Assembly (NCBI GenBank): GCA_004369085.1
Contig: ML210239.1
Span: forward strand, 44,688-108,687
DNA: 64,000 bases
Source: Coprinopsis marcescibilis
Lineage: Eukaryota; Basidiomycota; Agaricomycetes; Agaricales; Psathyrellaceae
Reading direction: 5' to 3'
Shown piece by piece: positions 24,709-35,647 of the stretch (position 1 is its first letter; every line of letters starts with the position of its first letter). A model generated the notes under the pieces. That model saw nothing but the letters and a program-made list of their open reading frames with translations. It was not told the DNA's origin and made no database searches. The translations under genes were made by a program, and so were the position numbers.

Positions 24709-26062
24709 TCATCTGTCCATGGTCAGCGCATCTAGTATCTCCACTACCCTGGGCTCCACCTTCGATAGCTCTTGAATGGTGTCTCGCTGAAGAGAATAAG
24801 CTTTGTCAATACGCGCTCTGATCATAACACACGGGAAATATGGCTTACCCAGAGCCTCTCCTGCATCTTGGACCCCTCCTCACTAATCACGTAGTCACTT
24901 GGCTCCGTCACCTTCATATGAGTCACAAAAGTGCCCCTAAGAACGCTCGGGTCTTCTTCGTGAGCTAGGGCCGCCCACAGGAGCTGCCTAGCGCCTTGTT
25001 CAGGCGTACGGATTAGCCTTTGAAATATCCAAAACACGATCCGTTCTGTCCAGCTGAGATGCCGAGCGATTTCGGACATGCACAACCCGGGACAGACGTT
25101 GTCGATGACCACTGGTGTTTTCTCTAAAATCTGTGCAAGGCTCCGTGTCGCGAACAATGAGATGACTTGTAGAGAAGGACAGTTGTTAGTTGGAGGTTGA
25201 GATAGCGAAGGCTGGCCACCGGGAATCGGGGAAATAGGAACTAACTTTTACTTTCAGAGTAACGCGGTGACTGAAGGATGCTGGCGTTGGCGAAGGGAGT
25301 CAACACTGACGATCAAAATAAAAAATTCCTTCAAAAGCTCACTTCTTCTGTGTCCATGGGGCTTCATTCAGAGTTTTGAATGGATGCGGTGATTCGACAA
25401 CCTCCTTCTTCTGCAGGCCCTGTGGTAGACGATAATGACCGCTGCTTCCGACGATTACAATGCGAGGATGAGTTCCTGGATTCTTCTCCGAGGTTTTCAC
25501 CATAAGAGGTAGCAGCAGGATGCATGAAAGCACAGTCGACAGGCAATTGACTTGAATCCTAGCAAGCAAGTTAATAAGAATATGATATCACTGGGTGCCA
25601 TAGACTCACGTCTCTTCCCAGCCATCTTCAGTAACGTTGCGATCCATGGCGAGTAACCCAGCGTTGGCTACCAGTATGTCGAGCCTATCTTCTTCTTTCT
25701 CCACCCTCTCCGCAAACTCTTTGACAGAGGAGAACTTGGACAGGTTGACGATTTGAAGCTTGATGTTCTCATTCCCAGTTCCCTGTCGCAGCTCTAGAAA
25801 TAGTGTTGTTTAGCTTCGAGAATACCCTCGCGTAAATGCCATAGCAGAACATACTCGCGACGGCTGCAACGCCCTTCTCCTCGTTACGACAAGCAACGAT
25901 TACCTTCCCGTTCATAATCGCGAAGTGCTTGGCTAGTTCAAAGCCAATTCCTGTATTCGCTCCGATGACGACAGCGGTCTTGCCCGTTAAATCTCTCTTT
26001 GTGACCGGCCCTGGACCTGCAGACCATTGGGCACGATTATTGTCAAAGTCTGTCAAGCGCAT
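24709..26062 (-). CDS. Short-chain dehydrogenase/reductase, right copy, intact
   Basis: The only fully open member of the three-gene SDR array. The start at 26062 gives MRLTDFDNNRAQWSAGPGP. Features in order are IGANTGIGF (Rossmann cofactor motif), VANAG, the VNCLSTVLSCILLLPLM helix, a Ser-bearing IVIVGSSGHY strand, and PRYSESK with the catalytic YxxxK assembled across introns. PGLCMSEIARHLSW and WAALAHEEDP follow, with the end ILDALTMDR and a stop at 24709. At least five short introns are inferred. The fold, a cytosolic or membrane-associated NAD(P)H oxidoreductase, is secure. The substrate (retinoid, sterol, lipid or xenobiotic carbonyl) is not. Two degraded copies lie downstream on the same strand. 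Confidence 0.88.
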
Positions 26063-26952
26063 AGCTGGATGGGATGGGAAGTGTTAATGAAAGCAAAGGA
26101 AAGCCTGTGCTATTTAAAGCGCAGGCAGCACCATACTGATTGGCCGTCAAGAACTGGAGACTTCCGTATGTGGGTGGGAATCTATGGGAATTCGAACAAG
26201 GTGGGAGAACCTGGCCCAGAATCCGGCTGCGCGCAGTAGAACATTCAACATCCGTGATGCGTTTGATTGCAGAAGTCGCCATCTTTATTGCGAGTGTATC
26301 TGTGGTGGAGCCGTAATGTTAACTCGAAATAGCTAACTGCACAGGGGAGAGGGTGAAAGCTTTGAGCCTAGTGATGCCTCGACTTTGGATATCTGTCCAA
26401 AGACGCGGTAATTGCCCATGTAGGATGCAGTAGTAGTATATGGTGACGACGTGAGACGCGTCAAGCCGGCACACCACGGTTCAGAGAAAGATGGAACGGT
26501 GATGCATGATGGATAAGCGAATACAATGCATAACGGATTACGCAACACCAGCACGCAGCTTGGCCTTCATACATACACACCAGGTTGCCGTGCACTGCCG
26601 GCCCTGACAAGACGTGTTGTGCCGAGATGCTACAGCACAGATATTTCCTGTTTTAGTGGGAAGGGGGCCCATGAAAACGTTGTCCAGCATCGAAGGGATC
26701 CGACACCTCTTGTTTTGATCTGAGGTCAGAATTGAAGTCGGCCCTAGTCGGGGTAAGACCTCGAAGACAAGGGGTTCGCGTAAACAGGAAGAACCAACGG
26801 AATGTCCCTTTCCATGTATGAATGTCTCGAGCGCTCAGGGCCAAGTACAGTTCTGAGGAATAAAAATTCGGTGATAATTGGGCGAGTACAGATCTAATAC
26901 TACAACGCCCCTGACAAAGATGTACCTAAGTATGGTACATCTCGAAGCAAGG
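26063..26952. other. Intergenic region
   Basis: About 0.9 kb between the intact SDR start and the 3' end of the membrane protein gene. It should contain the SDR promoter. I see no convincing coding sequence, RNA gene or repeat. Confidence 0.35.
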
Positions 26953-28491
26953 CTAACAAGGAAGGGTTTCATAACGGAAAGCCTTCAAAGTCGACCGCTT
27001 CTTGAACAGCCGATTGCGCGATTTTGCCTGTTTCGTCATTTGAACTCCACCGGAAAGTGCTCTGGGATCCGGTAGAAGGTCGTCAACATTGACAGGACGA
27101 CAGGAACGTATACTCCTCTTCCCTTTTCCCTTCCGGTTCCCCGACTCCACGACATATTCTGCGATTTCTTGCAAAGAAGGACCTGGGGCGTTCGTAGGAG
27201 GCGGGGTAAAGCATAATTCGCTCTCCAGAGGGGGACTCATAATCTGCGGCGGGCTAATGGGTAGGATGGATACCATTGGATCTTGTGCAGTCGAGGACGT
27301 TGTAGTCGAAGTTTCGCGTAAAGGAGGTGTGTTTGGAGGCGATTCCTCGATTATTTTGAACCCCGTCTGCGGGCTCCAAGCAACTGGGTTGGCTTCATCA
27401 TCGATTAACGCAGTGTGTGATTCTGCCTGGGTACAAGTGGTCGCCGCAGTCGCCTTCCTCTGAACCGGATTCGTAGATTTCATCGAAAGATTAGCCCTAC
27501 GTTTCCTCCCTTCGTCTATCCATTCGTGGCCTGGCTTTATGCCAGTCTTCCTCCTCACGGGTCCATCGTCTCGCAAAGTCGTTCCTCGGCGACGCGTGTA
27601 AGAGTCTACAGGATGAGTCGGTGCCTGGTTGACAAACACAGAGCCCGCGACAGCTCTAAGCGAGTCCATCCAATTGCTTTCCTCCTTGACCTGACTGAGG
27701 ATACCACGTTTGATGCTCTTGTGCCGGAGATTCTCGTACGGGACATCTTCTCGTCTGATGCTCGCCTGGTCATCGTCGCTTTCGTACATCTCCCTAAATG
27801 CCTCCGAGGTCTTGGACTGCTGTCGAGAAAACGACCCTGGCTTATTCAACCTCTCTCCCTCGCTTACTTTTTGCCCCCCTGCGTCATCCCAGGCACCCAC
27901 AGAATCGCCATACCGAGCCCGATCATCACGATTTGGATGGGTCTCGAGGAAGTGTGCGCTTGATTGGGTCCACGCGGACCCGTCGTCGACGGCAGATGGA
28001 TGATAGTGCATTGAATGTGATTTTTCGACCGGCCTGTCGTCCCCGGTCCAACGACCGTATCCAACTTCGTCGTTGATATAGGAGTATCGGGGACCCCTTT
28101 CAGCTTCTGCGTCGTCTAGGGATTCCCGAGGCTTCCTCGAGCAGCACCGATAGCATGACCAAATAACGCAGGTCATCACGATGAGACCCATCAGAGCCAC
28201 TGTTGGAATCAGATAACCCAGCTTGATTGGGATGAGGTGTCTAGCCCCACTGTCGGTACTTATTGAAGATGCCGCTGAGGATGAGGTGCTTGAAACCGAA
28301 GTAACATCTGAGCTCGCGGAACTCAGCGACGAGTCCGTCAGAGGGGATTTGGAGGCCGTTTGGATTGTGCTTGGCGTTGGGATAGATATAAAAAGCGGGA
28401 AAACGTCGGAAGCAGTGGGTGGAGGAAGGCGAACAGGCGAAACGACAGGTGGCAGATTTTGTCGACGATGTAAGCGGAGAACGTTGACCAT
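26953..28491 (-). CDS. Single-pass membrane protein with Ser/Thr-rich ectodomain, unknown function
   Basis: A single open frame of 512 codons. I do not recognise the family. Residues 1-90 are rich in Ser, Thr and Pro (probably heavily O-glycosylated) with no strong cleavable signal. A hydrophobic helix spans about 91-113 (LGYLIPTVALMGLIVMTCVI), followed at once by a Cys/basic stop-transfer segment (CYRCCSRKPR). The remaining ~395 residues are hydrophilic, rich in charged and Ser residues, and probably cytoplasmic. The layout (short glycosylated outside, one helix, long disordered inside) resembles fungal wall-stress sensors or mucin-like membrane proteins. That is inference only: there is no WSC or Cys-rich head. 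The C-terminus is basic. Confidence 0.65.
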   Translation of the reverse strand: MVNVLRLHRRQNLPPVVSPVRLPPPTASDVFPLFISIPTPSTIQTASKSPLTDSSLSSASSDVTSVSSTSSSAASSISTDSGARHLIPIKLGYLIPTVALMGLIVMTCVIWSCYRCCSRKPRESLDDAEAERGPRYSYINDEVGYGRWTGDDRPVEKSHSMHYHPSAVDDGSAWTQSSAHFLETHPNRDDRARYGDSVGAWDDAGGQKVSEGERLNKPGSFSRQQSKTSEAFREMYESDDDQASIRREDVPYENLRHKSIKRGILSQVKEESNWMDSLRAVAGSVFVNQAPTHPVDSYTRRRGTTLRDDGPVRRKTGIKPGHEWIDEGRKRRANLSMKSTNPVQRKATAATTCTQAESHTALIDDEANPVAWSPQTGFKIIEESPPNTPPLRETSTTTSSTAQDPMVSILPISPPQIMSPPLESELCFTPPPTNAPGPSLQEIAEYVVESGNRKGKGKRSIRSCRPVNVDDLLPDPRALSGGVQMTKQAKSRNRLFKKRSTLKAFRYETLPC

Positions 28492-28532
28492 GGTCAGTGA
28501 TTTTGGGGAGGGGGGTAGAGTTGATGGCAGAA

Positions 28533-29272
28533 TTAAACGAGAATATCGTGTTCGGGGGGAATTACAAGGATTCCAACACGACTCTCTACGCCTAGGGCAC
28601 TGAGATCGTAGACTGGCGCGTCAAACGTCAATCCAGCGGCAATATATGTCGACCGCCGCACGAGATGACTTGATGGAGAATAAGATGCGCTCGTAACGCC
28701 AGAACGGTGAGTCTTTCTCCAGAAAGTCGTGGGTCGGACTACCGATGTGAACGCATTAATCTCCTCGCAATCCCAATGATAACGATTAATGACTTACAGA
28801 GCGGTGGTGGTGGGCGCACAAGTTCTCCTCGTGCGCTGGCAAAACTGGTCCTCACCGGCGAGGGAGTTCGCGCCAAGGGGCGATTATACAAGATCTCAGG
28901 CGACTCTTTTGCCCTTGTCTTTGCTTCTGGGAATGTTTCCTGGAGTTTCGGCGTCCTGTCCCCTGGCGGTGCGCTCTGAGATCGCTGTGGTCGATGTCTT
29001 GGTCGAGGTTTGGGCGACTTCCAGGTGTTTATCGGTGGCGACAAGAGCGCTGTATCGTATCTGGGCCCTCTGCCTCGTCTCGATGGTCTACCCCCTGGAT
29101 GTTCCATCTGCCCTGGTGCCTCGCCTGAAGCCCTACCATCCCCCTGAGGTTCTAGTTCCGTTTCCAATGTGACCATGATAGGTCTTGGACTAATCTGCGA
29201 CGTCCGTCGCCCAAAAATCCCTCGGGTACTGGGCAGAGTGGTTGGAGCGACCAGGACAGTGAGGTCTGTCAT
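28533..29272 (-). CDS. Small hypothetical protein, two exons
   Basis: The start at 29272 opens a 158-codon Pro/Arg/Ser-rich frame. A good donor (GTAAGT) follows the Pro run at 28797. Splicing the 59-nt intron 28739-28797 continues an open frame to a stop at 28533, giving 226 residues with a C-terminal VYDLSALGVESRVGILVIPP. The first exon looks disordered and the second more ordered. I recognise no domain. Whether this is separate from the membrane protein gene just downstream (42 bp away, same strand) is uncertain. Confidence 0.4.
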
Positions 29273-29819
29273 GGTGGTAGACAGTAGAACAAAGGTTTCC
29301 TAAAATCTGCTCGACGCCGCAATGGACTTGTTACCCTGGGATAATGATTGCCGATACATAAATGATGCCCAGCCCGCGCGGGGCACAAAGGCCACATTGG
29401 TTCCGCTTGTCCCCTTTCCGGCTGAAATGTTCACTACTCAGAGAATCTGAATAGAGCTGAGAAGTAACGAACATTGCTTGATGTCTTGAACTTTCAATTT
29501 TTTATCCTCCTACATTAAATGAAGAAGGATGCTGGAACTAGGCGCGTCGTTGGCCAATCCTCAAATTCAAAACAGGCATAGACGCGTCCGACATGGTCAC
29601 AGTCTCGCGTGGTAAACTTCGGATCTGGACAACAAGAGTCCGAGAAAATTGTATGTAAGCGGTTGGCAGGGAAATGGAGTCAAAAGCAATTTTGTGGGCA
29701 ATATAGTATACACGGCAATACAGACAACGCGGCAAAGAAAACCAAAGGAAAACAACGAAAACACAGTTCAATTACAAAATGAAATCTTCAAGCAAGAGTC
29801 AAACTGGCAGAGGCTGAAA

Positions 29820-31469
29820 CTAATTCTTGCCATTTGGGCCACCCGATCTCAACATCTCCTGGACTCTCGCACTTGAAATGCGTTCAGCTGGGTTACGTTC
29901 CCAGCACTCTTTCATAATTTTCCAGCAGAAATCGTGCCCACAATCGAGGAATGGATACTTGGCGGGGTGAGGGCGTAGTCCTTGCCGAATCTGCACCTCA
30001 AGCGCGCTTTCCCGTTTCCACCGCTCTTGGGAGAACGGGACCTTTCCGGATAAGACCTTGGAATCGATGTCAGTCATCCATGCTAACAAAGTAACCGTAG
30101 CCTTACTTCTAGCATGATCAGGCTGTAAGAATAGACGTCGGACGCTTTGGTCAAATAGAACTTGTTAGTGACCTCGAGATCGTCTGTGTCTGCTTCAATG
30201 ACCTCAGGTGGGTTGAATCTAGGTCCAGGTGAATACATTAAGCCAAGTCCATACAAAGTTGTAGCCATCTACTGACCGAGACGGATGACCTCCAATGTTT
30301 GTCGTGTATCCATCTTGATCCAAAACTCTGGAACGACTCATGTCGGATACGAGAGCTCGGTAGTTTCCCCTTTCGTCGCGATCCACCAATATATTTCGCT
30401 AAGTTATTAAAGTTAATGTAAAGATCGAGTTTCAAAGGTTCGGGACCGTTTACAATTGTGAGGTCTCCATGAACGACATCTCTTTCATGCAGAAACACGA
30501 GACCAGCGATGACATCTTGCAGCTATGAAAGGAAAGGTTGTCAGCGTGCCATCAGAACGTGTAATTCCGAGAGTAATGACCCTACTTACCAAAGAAAGCC
30601 TTTGGATCGGCTCACCCGTGATGGACCTCCGACCGAGGAATTCAAATAAATTGCCTTCCTGGTGGTATACCGAGACAAGCCCGGGGGAAGCCAGCTCGAA
30701 GTCTCTGAACGGCAATAGGACTCCCTGGAATTTCAGAACGTTGGGATGATCAGGAAGCATCGCCCAGCATTTATACTCGTTTTTCAACCGCTATTAGAAG
30801 AGTACAACACCACAGCTCTGAGCCTTTGATCCGACGTCTATTCGGAAGCACAATACCTTCTTATACTCCTCCATGCGCCCAGAGCTTCCTGCCATGAGGT
30901 GCACACCACGGAAGATCTTAATCGCTACCTATGGGACATATATCAGTTCATCTGTTTTACCGTGCAGTAGGCGAGAGAGAGCCACCTTATAGCTTGTACC
31001 TCCTTGGGTAAATAAAGCCGTAAAAATGTCTGCGTATCCACCTTGGTGGACACTGTGCCTGCTAACTTCAGATATCGCGTTGGGGTCGACGAGCTACTTC
31101 GTGCAGGCCACGCATCCCAACGATAACGGCGAAGTTCCAGCCGCAAAGTTAGCACGTTGGATCCACGAGGATATAGGGCAAGGGTTGTTGACGACGCACC
31201 AGTACACCTTCGAAGCAATCGGTGCCAAGTGTCTGGAGAAGCTCGGTCTTCGGTTGGTCCATGTGTAGATAGCGTGGTTTTTGCTGAGGCGCATTGGCTT
31301 CAGCCCGTGGAGAACAATCGAAGGGTTAGAATCGATCTTCTGAGTAGTTTGAAACCTCCGTTTTATAGTACAGAGTCTCAAGCACCAATACTGTGTTGAC
31401 GGTATCGTCCAATTTGCCTTTCTGGAACAGAAGCAATTGAATAGCATCGAAGGCGAGTGCTTGATTCAT
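29820..31469 (-). CDS. TKL-type protein kinase A with altered DFG motif
   Basis: Predicted Ser/Thr or dual-specificity kinase of the large tyrosine-kinase-like group found in agaric genomes. Visible parts after splicing: a Gly loop (HQGGYADIF, near 31045), VAIKIFRG with the ATP-binding Lys (near 30930), HPNVLKFQG, HERDVVHGDLT (catalytic Asp) and RNILVDRDERGNYRALVSDMS, where DFG has become DMS. Then come RFNPPEV in the APE position, ASDVYSYSLIMLEV, LSGKVPF and CWERNPAER (last conserved Arg). The frame ends with a stop at 29820. Many 50-60 nt introns occur; the last is 30057-30106. The N-terminal exons (start near 31469) are less certain. HGDL in place of HRDL is shared with the kinases at 32720 and 59909. 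Confidence 0.75.
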
Positions 31470-32719
31470 TTCGTCTTCTGTATTAGGATAAAACTCCTGC
31501 ATAATGCATGCGCGCCAATCTAAAAAGGTGAACTAGGTAACGAGCGGTCAGTGTAGCGCCTTTGGCAATGCTAACCAAGGCTGTAGAGCAGAATAAGCGT
31601 TCGGATGTCACACCACAACGGGACAAAACGTGTGTGACATGTGTTGATAGGGGAATATCTGGGAAACACAATCGTTGATCTGGGCATCTCTGGAAGTAGT
31701 GGTCCAGTGTATGCCCACTGTATCGCATTTGTCCCGGTGAAAACACGCAGAGGTGCATTGATCTCGGGAATGGACAAGAGCAAGGGTTCCCAGTGCTCTT
31801 CGTCGTGCGCTTATCTTGCGCGCCACCGCGGCCAATGTCTCTATTCACCTTGTCCTTTCATTTACCCAAATGGATCCTATTTTCCTAAGCTGTCCACTGG
31901 CGATGTTTCCCTTATTTCGGTGTGTGACGGTCCTCGGATTAGCCATATTTATGTTTGGCGTTACTGGGAATGCTGCGCAGAGTGCGGACCAATCGACAGG
32001 GTGATGTTCTCTCAGAATATATCTGGCGGCCAGGTGATCCTTGTAGCCCTTATTTCCTGAGAGGTCGACGATCTTCAGTGTACACAACTTTAGCCGCAAG
32101 TAATCTGAAATCAGCTCAGAGCATCAGCATGTTTGAAATTTACTACCGATCGAAAGGGACAGAAGCTCGGCTCATTGCGGCCTCATTACCTGCCTTGAAA
32201 AAGAATCGTCCTGTGACAGTAAGCCTACCAGTTACCGTTTACGTTTCTTGCAAGCGATTACGTCGTGGCCTATAATTGCAGCCTTCGATGCCTCGAGGCG
32301 ACTTGAAGCGAGGAAATCGGATGCCTTTAAACCCAATTACATTCTCCCAAACATTGAGATTGTTATATAGAGCTTACGACTTGGGCAAAGTGCGTCACCT
32401 CGTACGATTTCTGAGTTGACCAAGTTAAATTTTACTTGGTTGTACGTCAGATGCCTTGTGTGGCTCGCACCGTTCGAAGCGAGAAGCTGTTGCCACGGAA
32501 ATAGTATAAATACGTTTAAGGAACATCATAGTCTGATTCATGATTAACATCTGAAGCTTGCCATGAATTAACACTCACGAGTCAACAGGCAGCTCAGCTG
32601 TCAATAGCTAACAGAACGCAAAACAAATCTTGAGAAACATAGATGAAGCAATCACATAAGTCCAAGCCTGGGAATTATGATTATTAGAACTACTCTTCAT
32701 AAAATCATACTTCGGGTTC
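31470..32719. other. Intergenic region between kinase genes
   Basis: About 1.25 kb. ORFs on either strand near 31500-32100 lack recognisable motifs. The part near 32380-32560 is AT-richer. It should contain the promoter of kinase A and the 3' flank of kinase B. Nothing else is supported. Confidence 0.35.
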
Positions 32720-33957
32720 TCACCATTCCTTAGCGTACATGACAGCAGACGTCTTCTCGACCTGTCAACAACGAACATTTGACATAGATCAGGGCAAACA
32801 CTTACGAGGCCGAGCTGGTAACAGACCCAGGACATCGACGGTCGGCTCTTGGGATTCTGTTGCCAGCATTTGCGCACTACATTCGAAAGATAATGGTTTG
32901 AAGTGATATTCTGGGGTATATCTGGTCGCTTTCCAGCTGCAATTGCGAAGATGACCGCGCTGTCGTTCTTTTTCTTTGAGAATGGAGGACCGCCGGTGAA
33001 TATCTAATGAAACGACATCATCACTGCCTCATCGCAATGGAGACGTGTCGAATCCATACGCACCTCGATGATAATCATGGCCAGTGAGAAAGCATCGCTT
33101 GCTGTGCTAAAGTCATGATAAGGGTCATGTTCGTTGGCAGCTTTTGGGTCCATTATTTCAGGTGCAGTCCACCGCGAACTGCCTGCCGTCTTTACAGAGG
33201 TGAACTCTGAAGCATCTATGAGGAAAACGAGGCCAAAATCTGCGAGAACGCATCTGCCGGCATCCAAGAAGACGTTGGCCTTCGCACCATCCTCAGTATC
33301 ATATAGCTGCATGTACTTCTCTTACCTACACAGCGTAAATCCCCGTGGAGGACAGGTGGCTTCTGCCTGTGAAGGAACTTGAGGCCGAGGGCTATGTCCT
33401 TGACCCACTTGAGTTTGACATCGTCATTATCGAACTCGTTGTGAAGCGCTACTCTGTGGCGAAGGGACTCCGGGTATTTCTTCATGACGATTCCGGGTAG
33501 CGTACCAAAGTTATCTACCATCCCATAAATCTCAGCTATGTTAGGATGATCGAGCGTGGTCCATAGGTGCAATTGGGGCCGGAGTTTCTGCGTATATCAA
33601 ACGAGTATGAAATGAAGGATGCCATCCAAGTTGAGATCGTTAAACCGTATTAGAACAAGGCCCGGGTCACCCCGTACGAACCTCTCTGAACTTGCTGGTG
33701 AACTCGGGATCAGGAGATACTGCCCCTCGAATGACCTTGACAACGACAAGCTTTCATACAAAAAGTGACATGAGAAGTTGAGTGACGTGAACATTTCAAA
33801 ATCATACCACTCCTTGGATGGGACTGTCTTCCCAAAGCGCGTACCAAATGTCTGAGTTTTGGCCTAGATTACTATAGTTCTTGCTCTCCTTCGTCACCCT
33901 TCCTGTAAGCTGGGGAATCTTGTCGAAATTATAGACGGTGCATATTTGAGAATACAT
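32720..33957 (-). CDS. TKL-type protein kinase B
   Basis: Tandem neighbour of kinase A and of the same broad group. The Met at 33957 opens MYSQICTVYNFDKIPQLTGR, leading to WYALWEDSPIQG and, across an intron, VVKVIRGAVSPD with the ATP-binding Lys. Then come HPNIAEIYGMV, FLHRQKPPVLHGDLR (catalytic Asp), ANVFLDAGRCVLADFGLVF (DFG intact), SSRWTAPEI in the activation-loop/APE region, CWQQNPKSRPS, and a last small exon ending TSAVMYAKEW before a stop at 32720-32722. The product is kinase domain only, with short flanks. It is divergent from SEC13. No substrate can be inferred. Confidence 0.78.
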
Positions 33958-34150
33958 CTTACATCTTGGGATTTGGGTGGTGGGGATTTGGGCGCTGATA
34001 TAGGTAAACAGGGTAGGAGATGCATAGACGCAGCTCAAAAGCGAGGGAAAGAGTGCTGGAGTGTACACGCAATTCGCCGCTTTTAAAGTAGGAATGGTGT
34101 CTGAGCGCCGGTTCTTACCCCATATATGGATTTGAGAAACCAATTTTGAA

Positions 34151-34210
34151 TTAAGTTATTTAATTAAGTTATTTATTTAATTAAGTTATTTATTTAATTA
34201 AGTTATTGAA
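34151..34210. repeat. AT-only tandem repeat in the kinase B / SEC13 divergent promoter
   Basis: Two full copies of the 17-nt unit TTAAGTTATTTATTTAA (34164-34180 and 34181-34197) are flanked by 13-nt shortened copies (34151-34163 and 34198-34210). Unit junctions form TTAATTAA palindromes. It lies midway between two divergent start codons 380 bp apart. Confidence 0.9.
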
Positions 34211-34338
34211 TTATTGGTTATATGTGTAACTCCGGATTCCGCCGCGCCGAAGTCGCACAGGCCATCGCCGTCGCCGTTGCCTGACACGTCTCCCCTTCCT
34301 CCCATCTCGTTCAAGAAATATAGTTGATCATCGACACA

Positions 34339-35647
34339 ATGGTGCGTAGACAGCGATAATCCTGGTCTGTACTAACATACTAAGCCAGGCGGTGGCAGCC
34401 GTATCCGACTCTGTGCCAATGGAGACCGCCCACGAGGATATGATCGTAAGTTTGCGCTGTATTTCCTTGATTTCACAGTGATTTAACGCCCTCCTTTGTA
34501 GCATGACGCGCAATTGGACTACTATGGGAAACGCCTTGCTACCTGCTCCTCAGATCGTACAGTGAAGGTGTTTGATGTCGTCGATGGAGATACCCAGAGA
34601 CCAACAAACGGCCAAACCTTGAAAGGGTGAGTACATTTCCCCATTCTTACCACTTTTGAGCTCACAGCGAACCTTGTAGACATACGGGGCCGGTCTGGCA
34701 GGTCGCCTGGGCGCACCCGAAATTCGGACATATCCTCGCTTCATGCTCATACGACGGGAAGGTCTTAATATGGAAGGAACAGCAAGGGCAGGGATCGTCG
34801 CTAGGCGGTTGGGTGAAGATTAAGGAGCACACATTACATACAGCATCTGGTACGTCGTTCTTTTGATCAGGTGCTCTGCATGGCGCTTAACTCTCCGGCA
34901 TAACCTAGTCAATTCAGTCTCCTGGGCACCCCACGAATTAGGAGCTATCCTCGCCTGCGCTTCCTCTGACGGAAAGCTGTCGGTTTTGACATTCAAGAGT
35001 AAGTACCACCTCGGAGCTGCTCGGGGGTCTCATATCAATTATCCTAATATCCCACAGATGACGGGCAGTGGGACGCCGACATTTTCAACGGGCACGCCAT
35101 TGGATGCAACGCGGTTAGCTGGGCTCCTGCCGTAGTTCCCGGGTCACTTATCACACCTCAACAAGCTCAATCCGGTCCGGGACAAGCACAACAGCATTCT
35201 TCGACCCCTGTTATCAAGAGATTTGCAAGCGCTGGCTGTGACAACCTTGTCAAGATATGGGGTTATCGCGAGGAATCCCAGTCATGGGTTGAAGAGGAGA
35301 CGCTCGAGGGCCACACCGATTGGGTTCGAGATGTCGCATGGGCTCCTAATATCGGGCTCCCAAGGAGCTACATCGCCACCGCTTCACAAGACAAGACCGT
35401 TCTCATCTGGACCAAGGATTCACCATCAGCCCCCTGGGTCAAGACTCCACTCGACCCCTCTTCCGCTCTCACTTCTCCCGCTGGAGATGCTCCATCGCCT
35501 GTTGGCAAGTTCCCTGACGTTGTTTGGCGCGTCTCTTGGAGCTTGGCTGGAAACCTACTTGCAGTTAGCTGTGGAGATGGTAAGGTAACGCTCTGGAAGG
35601 AAAATTTGAAAGGTGTTTGGGAGTGTGTCAGTGATATGAATAGTTAG
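34339..35647 (+). CDS. SEC13: Sec13, WD40 subunit of the COPII coat and nuclear pore
   Basis: A six-bladed WD40 protein that pairs with Sec31 in the COPII outer coat and with Nup145C/Nup84-complex partners at nuclear pores. Six exons fit exactly: 34339-34341 (the ATG alone), 34389-34445, 34502-34626, 34680-34849, 34909-34998 and 35058-35647, giving 344 residues. Diagnostic stretches are [78 protein letters not shown] and [10 protein letters not shown]. The end is near the usual length, with a slightly longer Gln/Ser insert ([15 protein letters not shown]) in the fourth blade. A first exon consisting only of the start codon is unusual, but the donor and acceptor both fit. Confidence 0.96.
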
